Shown: positions 1 to 10,421 of the stretch, piece after piece
Position numbering within the stretch: the stretch's first letter is position 1
How the letters are laid out: each line of letters opens with the position of its first letter
Source: Cordilura impudica
Taxonomy: Eukaryota; Arthropoda; Insecta; Diptera; Scathophagidae
Length of the DNA stretch: 64,000 nt
Direction of reading: 5' to 3'
NCBI GenBank assembly: GCA_963682025.1
Contig: OY821520.1
Coordinates: forward strand, 83,791,465 to 83,855,464
Made by a program: the position numbers and the translations under genes
Notes under the pieces: model-generated
The model's input: the letters and a program-made list of their open reading frames with translations, nothing else
Databases searched by the model: none
Told to the model about the DNA's origin: nothing

Positions 1-917
1 TTTCATTATTCGTTTATCACTTTTAATTTTTCAATTTTAATTTTTAATTTTTTATTTTTCATTTTTCATTTCTTATTTCTCATTTTTCATTTTTTATTTT
101 TTCTTTTTAATTTTTAATTTTTTATTTTTTATTTTTAATTTTTCATTTGTTATTTCTCATCTTTAATTTTTTTATTTTTAATTTTTTATTTTTAGTTTTT
201 CATTTCTTATTTTTCATTTTTCATTTTTTATTTTTTATTTTTTATTTTTCATTTTTTATTTTTCGTTCTTCATTTTTTATTATTAATTTTTTATTTTTAG
301 TTTTTCATTTCTTATTTTTCATTTTTCATTTTTTATTCTTATTTTTCATTTTTCATTTTTTCTTTTTCATTTTTTATTCTTATTTTTCATTTTTTATTTT
401 TCATTTTTTATTTTTTATTTTTCATTTTTTATTTCTCATCTTTAATTTTTTATTTTTCATTTTTCATTTTTTATTTTTAATTTTTTATTTTTAATTTATT
501 ATTTTTAATTTTTTATTTTTAATTTTTCATTTCTTATTTTAATTTTTAATTTTTTATTCTTATTTTTAATTTTTTATTTTTCATTTTTTCCTTTTAATTT
601 TTTATTCTTATTTTTCCTTTTTTATTTTTCTTTTTTCTTTTATATTTTTTATTTTTCATTTTTTATTTCTCATCTTTAATTTTTTATTTTTTATTTTTCA
701 TTTTTTATTTTTTATTTTTAATTTTTTATTTTTAATTTTTTATTTTTAATTTTTTATTTTTAATTTTTTATTTTAAATTTTTCATTTTTCATTTCTTATT
801 TTTGATTTTGAAAATTTAAATTTTTAATTTTTGTATTTTTTAGTTTTCGGGTTTCATTTTTCATTTAATATTTTTCATTATTCGTTTTTCATTTTTAATT
901 TTTCGTTTTTCATTATC
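1..917. repeat. Degenerate heptamer array, T-rich strand
   Basis: Almost every base belongs to runs of five or six T separated by CA, AA or TA, giving a loose 7-bp period of TTTTTCA / TTTTTAA type. Open frames rich in Phe, Leu and Ile that cross it are by-products of this periodicity and not proteins. The array stops abruptly at the repeat terminus starting near 918. The window begins inside the array, so its true left end is not seen. Confidence 0.9.
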
Positions 918-1043
918 AAAAAGGTTATTAGATACTCGTATCAGATTTTTTCACCAATACAATTATAAGTCACACCGATTTTGTCTTACGCTTACGCTGT
1001 TTTTGTGATTGTATTTTTTACGCCTATAGATTTTTACACATCA
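918..1043 (-). repeat. Array-linked repeat terminus, copy 1 (minus orientation)
   Basis: Reads as the reverse complement of 5664-5820 and, less closely, of 3121-3272. Shared blocks include CACACCGATTTTGTCTTACG and TTTTTGTGATTGTATT, plus a GATACTCGTATCA-like stretch next to the array. As in the other two copies, the heptamer array touches the same end of the repeat. The family is not one I can name. On the other side it runs straight into a mini-me-like element at about 1044. Confidence 0.7.
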
Positions 1044-2252
1044 ACAAGAGTGTTTAATTCGGCTGTGCTAAATCTTTGATAACCTCAATCTGCATATTTA
1101 ACTCAATATTACAACCAATATTGCGTATGGCTACCACTTTAAAACTGTTGTCGGAATTTTAATTTTAATTTCGAATACCAATTAAATTTAAAGTTGATTG
1201 TTTTTCTTGTTAGCCAGTTTCTATTATAATTTCTTGTTATAAAAAACTATGATCGTGTCTTGTACAGAGGGAATTAGTTAATATTTGAAAACGGGCATTA
1301 TTTTTCTTTTACTTGAGTAGAAAACCCCAAAGTAGTTCATAGAACACCAATGAAATTCATTATTTAATGCAGCCAACGTTATAAAACCCAGAGTATGATC
1401 CCTATAAGAATGTTTTGAAACCTTAGTTGTCACACAATAATTCAAGAAAAAATTAATTGATTCTTGGCGAAAAATTTCCAGATATTAATACTAAAAAAAG
1501 CAAATTTTAAAATATTTTTATCTGAATTAGCTAGTAATTGTAAATTTTTAATTTTTCATTTTGATAACCATACAAAAATATGTGGCAATACTACTAACAT
1601 GGTAGTTGTGTTTGTTGGTATAATTGCATTAATTTTTTTTTTTTTGCTTTTTTTAAACTGTGAATATTGTTGATATTATGATCAACCACTAAAATATTAC
1701 AACAAACGCACTGGGTTTTTGTTTTTTTAGAGGTGTCTACAAATTTTTGCTCATATCTCAGCACAATGATGCCCGATTTGCTCCATTTTAAACACCAACC
1801 TGGTGCGAATCATGGCAAAGAATTCTATGGTAAACTTACCCAGGTACATGGTTTATGTTGTAAATGAGCATGATTTCAACAGACAGAGTATATATACTGT
1901 ATGGATCAAGAATATATCTGTGATCACAAGCGATAACCGCCTAAGTCGACTTAAGAACGATTCGAGTTATGTATGCTATCATATTCTATTAAAAACGCTC
2001 TTTATATTTACGTGAAATCCCCATTTCTCTAACACTGTTTGATAAAAAGTTATAAATAAAAACATTCCGACCTAAGTCGTAATGAAGCCCCATTACATTT
2101 ATATAAAGTCATTTTTCTCGAAATCATGATTTTCGACTTAGGCGGTTATTGCTTGTGACCACAGATATATACTTTATGTGGTCGGAAATTAATTTTTCGA
2201 TGAGTTACAAACGGAATGACAAACCTACATATACCCTCTCCCATTGTGGCGT
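1044..2252 (+). mobile_element. mini-me/DINE-1-like element, group B, copy 1, interrupted
   Basis: Starts with AAGAGTGTTTAATTCGGCTG, the short hairpin-like head also seen near 16223 and 27450. It shares the block GAGGTGTCTACAAATTTTTG, the TTACCCAGGTACATGG block and ATTTCAACAGACAGA with group B copies, and ends in the TACCCTCTCCCATTGTGGCG tail also seen at 35930-36045. The usual (GGAC)n core is reduced to ACAGACAGA. A MITE (1916-2166) sits inside. About 1145-1680 does not match the other copies and may be a further insertion. Family naming follows the mini-me/DINE-1 pattern of dipterans (head hairpin, GTCY microsatellite core, conserved tail). Confidence 0.6.
1916..2166. mobile_element. Short MITE with about 33-bp terminal inverted repeats
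   Basis: The left end reads ATCTGTGATCACAAGCGATA and continues through ACCGCCTAAGTCGA. The right end is its reverse complement with two mismatches. The element is about 250 bp, non-coding, and lies in a TA-rich target (ATAT on both sides), which suits a Tc1/mariner-type MITE, although the exact target duplication cannot be separated from the TIR. It is inserted in a mini-me-like element. Confidence 0.65.
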
Positions 2253-2289
2253 GGAATAAATAATAAAACTTAAAATATTCACCTTTATG

Positions 2290-3060
2290 ATGTTAAGAAA
2301 ACAACGGAAACCTTTACTATACAATAATTGGTTTCATTTTGGATGTCCAGTAGTTTTTAGTACTACTTTATCAAACCGATGCATGCAGTCAATCAAATTT
2401 TTGATGATATCCATTGAAATTTTTCGCCACTCTGAATGCATTGCTTCTATGACATCTGTCTTTTTTGTGTAAATTCGAATCCGTATTTTTCTATCTACAA
2501 TTTCCCATAGTTTCTCTATGGGATTGAGATCTAGTTATTGTGCTGGCCATTCGAAGTCACGAACTGCATTAGGTTGTAATGCAGTTGTAACTTTGTCATG
2601 TTGGAACTGCCATACCATATTTTCTTGCGCGTGTGGATACATTACGTCGTTGAGAATTTGCCTGTATCCAATTTCAGTTAGAATATCTTTTACTACATGA
2701 ATTCGATCCATTCCCAGCCCCGTACCATAACATTGCCGCCGCAAAAATGAACAGTTTTGTTTAGGTCTAGTCCATTTCCTTTCGGTCGCCGTTTTTCCAT
2801 CATGGCCTTGGACTGATTTCAAAAGAGAATAGTATTTTAATTTTGTCTTGCGAGTCAAATTTTTGCGCGCCCAACGATTTGTCTCTGATATCAGCGGTTT
2901 CTGCACAGGACGGCAACAACCAAGATCAGCCTCAATTGCTCGTCGGGAAACAGTTTGAGCACATATTTTTAATTTCAGATTATTAACGACCTCTTTTGAT
3001 AGAATTTTTGTGCACTTTTAAACTATCTGCTTTGAAATAATCTTGACTTTGATTAAATTT
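2290..3060 (-). pseudogene. Tc1-type transposase remnant
   Basis: Minus-strand translation gives recognisable Tc1/IS630 transposase blocks in order: a QTVSRRAIEADLG-like segment (about 2925-2960), KPLISETNRWARKNL (about 2870-2906), a DGK/VWR-like region, the second catalytic block read as QHDKVTTALQ where the family normally has QDNAP, then EWPAQ, an in-frame stop, and LDLNPIEKLWEIVDRKIR (about 2475-2535) with the third catalytic acidic residue. The stop codon before LDLNPIE, the altered QDNAP block and the lack of a clear N-terminal HTH make this a dead copy. No clean inverted repeats were found around it. It sits between the array-linked repeats at 918 and 3121. Confidence 0.85.
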
Positions 3061-3120
3061 GCGGGCGTGCCGTGTAAATGTTGAGTCATCACCGGAGTAC
3101 CTCTTTCATTGTATTTTTTT

Positions 3121-3272
3121 TTTTGATGTGTAAACATCTATACGCTCAGAGGGTAAACATCTATTTCGCAATACAATCACAAAAACAGAGTAAGACTAAA
3201 ACGGTGTGAGATACGATTGTATTTGTGAAAAGTTTAGGAAGTGTTTGGAGATAAAATGAGGGAGCGAATAGC
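3121..3272 (+). repeat. Array-linked repeat terminus, copy 2 (plus orientation)
   Basis: Contains GTAAACATCTATACGCTCAG, ACAATCACAAAAACAG and a diverged ACGGTGTGAGATACGATTGT block that align with 5664-5820. It ends at a heptamer array on its right, preceded by GAGGGAGCGAATAGCGT. Its orientation relative to the array is the same as in the other two copies. Confidence 0.6.
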
Positions 3273-3645
3273 GTCATAAAAATGTTTTAAAAAATGAAAT
3301 ATGAAAAAAAAAAATTAAAAATGAAAAATGAAAAATGAAAAAAAAAAAAAATGAAAAATGAAATATGAAAAATGGAAATATAAAATGAAAATGAAGAGAG
3401 GAAAATTAAAAATGAAAATTGAAAAACGAAAAAGGAAAAATTAAAAATTAAAAACAAAAACGAGGGAGCGAATAGCGTTATAAAAATGTTTTAAAAAATG
3501 AAAAATGAAAAAAAAAAATTAAAAATGAAAAATAAAAAATGAAAAAAATTGAAAAATGAAATATGAAAAATGGAAAATGGAAATATAAAATGAAAACGAA
3601 AAGAGGAAAATTAAAAATGAAAGACGAAAAATTAAAAATTATTCA
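3258..3645. repeat. Heptamer array, A-rich strand, with duplicated junction
   Basis: GAAAAAT/TAAAAAT-type array. The junction block GAGGGAGCGAATAGCGT plus ATAAAAATGTTTTAAAAAAT occurs twice (about 3258-3300 and 3462-3505), so array plus junction was duplicated as a unit of roughly 204 bp. Confidence 0.8.
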
Positions 3646-3904
3646 GTTGAACTAATAAAAGGAGATACCGACAACATCAGTGCAAACTATGCCACTGTTT
3701 TAAATAAAAAAATTAATTAGTGCAATAATACGTAATTATAAGTCTAAACAAAATAAAATGTTTAGTGTAATTCAAATTGACGTAATGTAAAAATACTAAT
3801 TAGAATTAAGATGTCCCCACTGTGAGTAAATTTAGTCGAGAGGAAAAAAGCGGGAAATAATGTTATATATATCATTTCAGTGGTTAATAAATTAAATAAA
3901 ATAT

Positions 3905-3960
3905 ATACCTCTGATGATGCTGGAAATAAACCAGCGAAACGTTCGGAGAATTATGGAAAC
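3905..3960 (+). other. Hammerhead-like fold (degenerate), Penelope-type end
   Basis: Shows CTGATGA (3911-3917), a hairpin GCTGG-AAATAAA-CCAGC, then GAAACGTT. This is the order of a hammerhead core (CUGAUGA, stem II, GAAA). Unlike the copies at 20663 and 58464 I cannot find a good stem I pairing, so self-cleavage is doubtful. It resembles the motif at 45990-46027. The flanking 3646-3900 is A/T-rich spacer with no recognised gene. Confidence 0.45.
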
Positions 3961-4075
3961 TAAAACTTTGTTTTATTTCGCATAACACACAAAAGAGACT
4001 GATTAGCCAAAAGTAAAATACAAATATTACACACAAACAGTCAATCAACAACAACAAACAATAAATATTTTTATA

Positions 4076-4225
4076 TTAGCAGAGCCCCCGCACTTGTTTG
4101 CTATAAATGATACATAGATGACGCTTTCTGCTTGATTTTAAAAAAGTGCCATAAAAAATTTTTTAATTACTAAATGTTTACACATCTCCCCTGTGATCGG
4201 ACTCACATGATTTTTTTTAAAATCA
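4076..4225. repeat. Dispersed repeat, copy 1 (mate at 11868-12020)
   Basis: Shares a nearly continuous match with 11868-12020, including TTTAAAAAAGTGCCATAAAA and CATCTCCCCTGTGATCGGAC. Same orientation in both places. No coding potential and no clear termini. Both copies lie beside heptamer arrays. Confidence 0.75.
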
Positions 4226-5663
4226 TTTTTGAAATTATGGATTTTATCATCGAATATTTCCTACAAAGTTTCTTTTGCTTAGGAGTAGAAGTGATATCAT
4301 CTATTATTGCTTTGAAAAAAAAGAAGAAAGAAAATAAAAATGCAATACCTTGTTATCCCTAAATAAAACATTAAGTATCTGGCATGACTTTCGAATTTAT
4401 ATATCCATATAATGTTCATCAGTTGTAAGTTTTAATCTCAGATTGTGCTCTAACGTAACGTGTAGGAAAGAATCGTTTTCAGCATGATCTAGCTTATGGA
4501 AATCTTAAAAATTAGCCAACAATGCATGACAACTTATCTAAATAACTTTACAATTATGAAGTTGTAACCTAATCCAACTTGAAATGAACTACTGATTACA
4601 GTCTCATCGAAATTTCAGAAAATTTCCTCTGCATATTTGTTAATATTATTAAAATAAATTAATATTAACTAAAACCCACTTAAGTTTCAACCAACCAAAT
4701 AACCTTAACTGTCCAGAGTATCCGTCCGAAAATGAATACTAAGTAGACCAATGACAACAACACTACGTACATGTAAGTGGGGTACAACTGTTTAGTTACA
4801 AGTTTGTAGCCAGAAATGCGTAGATGTTGTAGTCGAATGAATACTAAAAAAACTACAACATAAAACAAAATTTTATTTCGCATTTTTTTGTTTTTTTTGT
4901 TTTTTTTTTGTATAAACTACAAACAAAACAATGTTGCTAAAAATACAATAATAAAACAAAAAAACTTCACAAGACCATAAAAGAGGTGGACATTTTATCA
5001 ACGACAATGAAATCAAATGTTATAAAAAAGATAAGCACCAACAACAACAGCAGCGACAATAACAACACTAACAACAACAAATAGTGACATTAGCAAAAAA
5101 TGTTAAACTAAGTTACAAAAGCTGGCGAAGGGTGGGTAGGTGAGTAGGGAAAATTTTTTTTTCGTATCTTCTTGTTATGGAAGACTAAACAGAACGAAGA
5201 CAATTGTCGTCTACTACGAAAAAATAAGTAAAACATGCCAAAACAATAAAGAAAAGCCATGCGAAATAATAACAGGTCAGGTAATTTATGCAGTGAAACA
5301 AAAAGATTTAATTTTTTATGATAAATTGTTTTTAAATAGGAAATAACCAAGAAAAATTAATGATCATTAAACGACTAAATATAAATTTCACTACTACAGC
5401 TCGCAAGGTGAAGTAAGAAAATGTGGGACTGCTATTCTATATAAGTGACAGGTCGAGCCTAAATTAATTTAACGCAATAACGGCGATAAAAACGTGTGTA
5501 GTACTGAATATACATGGTTTTTGTTGCCGAAGTCTCGATGTCAATGAAATCGATAACGATCGTTGACATTAACGATACTTTTCGCTGTTGTTTATTTTTA
5601 GATTTCGTATTTCTTGTACATATCTTCATTATATATAATTATGAAAGCAAAGAAAAAAAGTGT
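4226..5663. other. A/T-rich spacer, nothing recognised
   Basis: I see no convincing gene, transposon end or tandem array here. Short open frames on both strands overlap one another and lack family-like composition. CAACAACAA-type runs near 5036-5085 are simple sequence. Confidence 0.5.
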
Positions 5664-5820
5664 TTTTTTTTATATGTTAACATCTTTACGCGCAGGAGGG
5701 TAAATTTCTATTTCACAATACAATCACAAAAACAGCGTAACGTGTGAGCGTAAGACAAAATCGGTGTGACTTCTAATTGTATTGGTGAAAAAATTATGAT
5801 ACGAGTATGTAATAACCTGT
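5664..5820 (+). repeat. Array-linked repeat terminus, copy 3
   Basis: Carries ACAATCACAAAAACAGCGTA, GTAAGACAAAATCGGTGTGA and GATACGAGTATGTAATAACC, the reverse complement of blocks in 918-1043. Copies 1 and 3 therefore form an inverted pair about 4.6 kb apart. A heptamer array begins immediately on its right. Confidence 0.75.
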
Positions 5821-6001
5821 TTGAAAATGAAAAATGAAAAATAAAAAAAAAAAATGAAAAATAAAAAATAAAAAATAAAAAATGAAAAATGAAAAATTAA
5901 AAATTAATAATAAAAATAATAATAAAAAAAGTAAAATAAAAAATGGAAAATGAAAAATGAAAAACGAAAAACGAAAAATTTAACATAAAAAATGAAAAAG
6001 A
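5821..6001. repeat. Heptamer array, A-rich strand
   Basis: GAAAAAT/TAAAAAT units between the array-linked terminus and a mini-me-like element. Confidence 0.85.
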
Positions 6002-6801
6002 ACAAGTAAGAAAATTATAGTCGGTCTAGACCGACTATACGATACCCTATACCATGCGTTTAGAGACCCTATCTCTTAGGCCCAACTAACTGGACATAGA
6101 AAATAAGCAAAAACCAAATTTGAGTGGGATTTTTATTAATTTTTTTGGCTGCAGATATGAAAAAGTTCATATCGGATGCTATATCTATATGGGGACTAGG
6201 TCCAAAAATGGACCGATCCTGATCATGTTTGGTAAAGTCTCTTGTATTTTGCAAAAATATATACAAACAAAATTTGAGAAGAATCTGTGCAATATTTTTG
6301 TTTTTTGATAGATTTAAGTGAAAATCGGGAAGCAGCTCTATATGGGGCCAAAGGGATCATTTTTGGACTACTCATTAATGGATGTAATGAACGCATATAA
6401 ACCCAATTTGAGTAAGATCTATATGACAATTTGGGTCTTAAGGCAATTTATGTCGATTTCATATGGGTAATTTGTATGGGGGCTAGGTCTGAACATGGAC
6501 CGATTCTCACCAATTTCAATAGCGTTCATCCCATGGCCGATAAAAGCTTATATACCAAATTTCATCAAAATATATTCAGATTTGCGACCTGCAGTTTGAT
6601 TACAAACTTTACATGGACACACAGACGGACGGACGGACGGACGGACGGACGGACGGACGGACGGACATTGTTAAATCAACTCAGAAAGTGATTCTGATTC
6701 GATCGGTATAATTAAAGATGGGTCTAGGTCAAATATTTTTGGTTGTTACAAACAGCAGCACAAAGTCATTTTACCCAAACCACATAGTGGTATAGGGTAT
6801 A
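6002..6801 (+). mobile_element. mini-me/DINE-1-like element, group A, copy 1
   Basis: Starts ACAAGTAAGAAAATTATAG, followed by the perfect palindrome AGTCGGTCTAGACCGACT and the phrase CGATACCCTATACCATGCG. It carries a conserved interior (TTGTATGGGGGCTAGGTCTG, TCACCAATTTCAATAGCG), then a tandem GGAC core of roughly eleven units at about 6624-6666, and ends CACATAGTGGTATAGGGTAT. Open frames inside are not conserved as protein between copies; the Arg-Thr-Asp-Gly run is the microsatellite read in one frame. Known dipteran mini-me elements have a GTCY microsatellite core; assignment to that group is by this resemblance. Confidence 0.75.
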
Positions 6802-7387
6802 AAAATAAGAAATGAAAAATTAAAAATAAAAAATTAATAATTAAAATTGAAAAATTAAAAAAAATTAAAATTGAAAAATTAAAAATTTAAAATAAAAAAT
6901 TAAAGATGAAAAATAAAAAATGAAAAATAAAAAAACAAAAACCAAAATTAAAAATTAAAAATGAAAACTGAAAACTGAAAAATGAAAAATGAAAACTGAA
7001 AAATGAAAAATAAAAAATGAGGACTGAAAATTTAATAATGACAAAATGAAAACTGAAAACTGAAAAATTAAAAATGAATATTGAAAAATAAAAAATTAAA
7101 AATTAAAAAGAAACATAAAAAGCTAAAAATAAAAAATTAAAAATTAAAAATTAAAAATGAAAAATAAAAAATGAAAAATAAAAACTGCAAAATAAAAAAT
7201 TAAAAATGAAAACATATATAAAAAATTAAAAATAAAAAATGAAAAAAAAAAATCAAAATGAAAAATGAAAAATGAAAAATGAAAAATAAAAAATGAAAAA
7301 TTAAAAATAAAAATTGAAAAATTAAAAAAAATTAAAAATTAAAAATAAAATTATTTAAAGATGTTTTTATTCAACCTTTCCAATTGT
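6802..7387. repeat. Heptamer array, A-rich strand
   Basis: Continuous GAAAAAT/TAAAAAT/GAAAACT units. At about 7355 it gives way to non-array sequence holding the inverted repeat. Confidence 0.85.
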
Positions 7388-7595
7388 AAATAAGAAATTA
7401 AATATTTGAGATCGAGGTCTGATTTTGACAAAAGTTATTTATTAAATCCAATATTTCGATATTCTTTGAAATTCTAATAATTTAAATTTGTAGACAATCC
7501 TTGAAGATGATATTCAAAGAATATCGAAATATTGGATTTAATAAATAACTTTTGTCAAAATCAGACCTCGAGCTCAAATATTTAATTTCTTATTT
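7388..7595. repeat. 83-bp near-perfect inverted repeat, 42-bp spacer
   Basis: Left arm 7388-7470 and right arm 7513-7595 are reverse complements with one mismatch that I can see (GATC versus GAGC). Blocks include AATATCGAAATATTGGATTT and TTTTGTCAAAATCAGACCTC. The spacer plus right arm contains a hammerhead-like fold (7496-7538): AATCC/GGATT stem I, TTGAAGATG, hairpin ATATTC-AAA-GAATAT, GAAATATT. The left arm lacks the core half of that fold. The repeat is flanked on both sides by heptamer arrays. Confidence 0.9.
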
Positions 7596-9659
7596 ATTAA
7601 AAATAAAAAATAAAAATAAAAAACAAAAAAAAAAAACAAAATAAAATATAAAAGTACAAAATAAAAAATTCAAAATTAAAAATTTAAAATAAAAATAAAA
7701 AAAAAAAACAAATAAAAAATAAAAAATAAAACATGAAAAATGAAAAATGAAATTGAAAATTAAAAAATTAAAATGAAGAATGAAATATAAAAAAGGAAAA
7801 TTAAAAAATTAAAAATCAATAATGAAAAATGAATAATAAAAATGGAAAATAAAAAATTAAAAATGAATAATGAAAAATTAAAAAGAAAAAAAGGAAAAAT
7901 AAAAAATTAAAAATTAATAATGAGAAATTAAAAATGAAAAATAAAAAAAGGAAAATTAAAACTGAAAAATAAAAAATAAAAAATAAAAATTAAAAAATAA
8001 AAAATTAAAATTAAAAAATGAAAAATAAAAACTAAAAAATAAAAAATAAAAAATAAAAAATGAAAAATGAAAATAAAAATGAAAAATGAAAACTGAAAAA
8101 ATAAAAAAATAAAAATGACAAAATGAAAAATGAAAAATTAAAAATGAATAATGAAAAATAAAAATTTAAAAATAAAAAGTTAAAAATAAAAACTAAAAAA
8201 TAAAAAATTAAAAAATATGAAAAAAAAATTAAAATGAAAAATAAAAAATGCAAACTAAAAATAAAAATTGAAAAATGAAAAATAAAAAATTAAAAATAAA
8301 AAATAAAAATCAAAAACAAAAAAAAAAAAAATAAAAAATAATAAATAAAAAATGAAAAATGAAAATGAAAAATAAAAAAAGAAAAATGAAAAAATGAAAA
8401 ATGAATAATAAAAATGAAAAATAAAAAAATAAAAATGAATAATGAAAAATTAAAAATTAAAAAGAAAAAATGAAAAATAAAAAATAAAAAATTAATAATG
8501 AAAAATTAAAAATTAAAAATAAAAAATGGAAAATAAAAAATGACAAATAAAAGCTGAAAATTAATAGTAAAAAATTGAACATGAAAAATGAAAAATGAAA
8601 ATTAAAATATGAAAAATCAATAATGAAAAATGAATAATAAAAATGGAAAATAAAAAATTAAAAATGAATAATGAAAAATTAAAAAGAAAAAAAGGAAAAA
8701 TAAAAAATTAAAAATTAATAATGAGAAATTAAAAATTAAAAATAAAAAATGGAAAGTAAAAAATGACAAAAAAAAAAAACTGGCAATGAAAAGTAAAAAA
8801 TTGAAAATGAAAAATTAAAATTAAAAAATGAAACACGTAAAACGACAAATTAAAACTGAAAAATAAAAAATAAAAAATAAAAAATAAAAAATAAAAACTA
8901 AAAAATAAAAAATAAGAAATAAAAAATATAAAATAAAAAATAAAAAACAAAAAATAAAAAATAAAAAATAAAAAATAAAAAATGAAAAATGAAAATAAAA
9001 ATGAAAAATGAAAACTGAAAAAATAAAAAAATAAAAATGACAAAATGAAAAATTAAAAATGAATAATGAAAAATAAAAATTGAAAAATAAAAAGTTAAAA
9101 ATAAAAACTAAAAAATAAAAACTAAAAATTAAAAAATTAAAAATAAAAAAATATGAAAAAAAATTAAAATGAAAAATAAAAAAATGCAAACTAAAAATAA
9201 AAATTGAAAAATGAAAAATGAAAAATAAAAAATTAAAAATAAAAAATAAAAAATTAAAAATAAAAAATAAAAATCAAAAACAAAAAATAAAATATAATAA
9301 ATAAAAAATGAAAAATGAAAATGAAAGATGAAAAATAAAAAAGGAAAATTAAAAAATGAAAAATGAATAATAAAAGTGAAAAATAAAAAATTAAAAATGA
9401 ATAATGAAAAATTAAAAATTAAAAAGAAAAAATGAAAAATAAAAAATGAAAAATTAATAATGAATAATTAAAAATGAAAAATAAAAAATGGGAAATAAAA
9501 AATGACAAATAAAAACTGAAAATTAATAGTAAAAAATTGAAAATGAAAAATGAAAAATTAAAATTAAAAAATGAAAAATGAAAAATGAAAAACGAAAAAT
9601 GAAAACTGAAAAATAAAAAATAAAAAATGAAAACTGAAAAATTAAAAATGAAGAATGAA
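7596..9659. repeat. Heptamer array with higher-order duplication of about 0.9 kb
   Basis: The same irregular strings recur in order. About 8060-8330 matches about 8985-9300 (including TAAAAATCAAAAACAAAAA), 8340-8580 matches 9300-9560, and 7805-7935 matches 8610-8735 (TGAGAAATTAAAAATGAAA-like). A 7-bp array has thus been re-duplicated in blocks of several hundred bp. Phe-rich frames on the minus strand are artefacts. Confidence 0.8.
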
Positions 9660-10421
9660 TAGACCGACTATACGATACCCTATACTATGCGTTTAGAGAC
9701 CCTATCTCTCAGGCCCAACTAACTGGATATAGAAAATAAGCATAAACCAAATTTGAGTGGGATTTTTATTAATTTTTTTGGCTGCAGATATGAAAAACTT
9801 CATATCGGTTGCTATATCTATATGGGGACTACTCCCCAAAATGGACGGATCCTGATCATGTTTGGTAAAGTCTCTTGTATTTTGCAAAAATATATACAAA
9901 CAAAATTTTAGAAGAATCAGTGCAATATTTTTGTTTTTTGATAGATTAAGGTGAAGATCGGGAAGCAGTTATATAAGGGGGCTATGACTGAGAGTTGTCC
10001 AATTGGGATCATTTTTGGACTACTTATTAATGGAATGGAAACCCAATTTGACTAAGATTTATATGATATTTTGGATCTTATGGCAATTTATGTTGATTTC
10101 ATAGGGGTCCTTTGTATGGGGGCTAGGTCTGAACATGGACCGATTCTCACCAATTTCAATAGCGTTCATCCTATGGCCGATGAAAGCTTATGTACCAAAT
10201 TTCATCAAAATATGTTCATATTTGCGACCTGCAGTTTGATTACAAGCTTTACATGGACACACAGACGGACGGACGGACGGACGGACATCGTTAAATCGAA
10301 TCAGATAGTGATTCTGATTCGATCGGTATAATTAAAGATGGGTCTAGTTCAAATATTTTTGGTAGTTACAAACAGCAGCACAAAGTCATTATACCCAAAC
10401 CACATAGTGGTATAGGGTATA
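9660..10421 (+). mobile_element. mini-me/DINE-1-like element, group A, copy 2
   Basis: Very similar to 6002-6801, in the same orientation. It lacks the first half of the palindromic head (starts at AGACCGACTATACGATACCC) and has a shorter GGAC core (about 10264-10286). It ends CACATAGTGGTATAGGGTAT. It is embedded in a heptamer array like copy 1, so the pair could be a segmental duplicate of array plus element. Confidence 0.75.

Noticed and set aside
147..494. Open frame rich in Phe, Leu and Ile
   Set aside because: It is the T-rich heptamer array in translation; the same applies to frames at 8032-8253, 8729-9189, 12761-12973, 12920-13147 and 13219-13413.
6431..6691. Open frame ending in an Arg-Thr-Asp-Gly run
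   Set aside because: The run is the GGAC microsatellite; the frame is not conserved as protein between mini-me-like copies.
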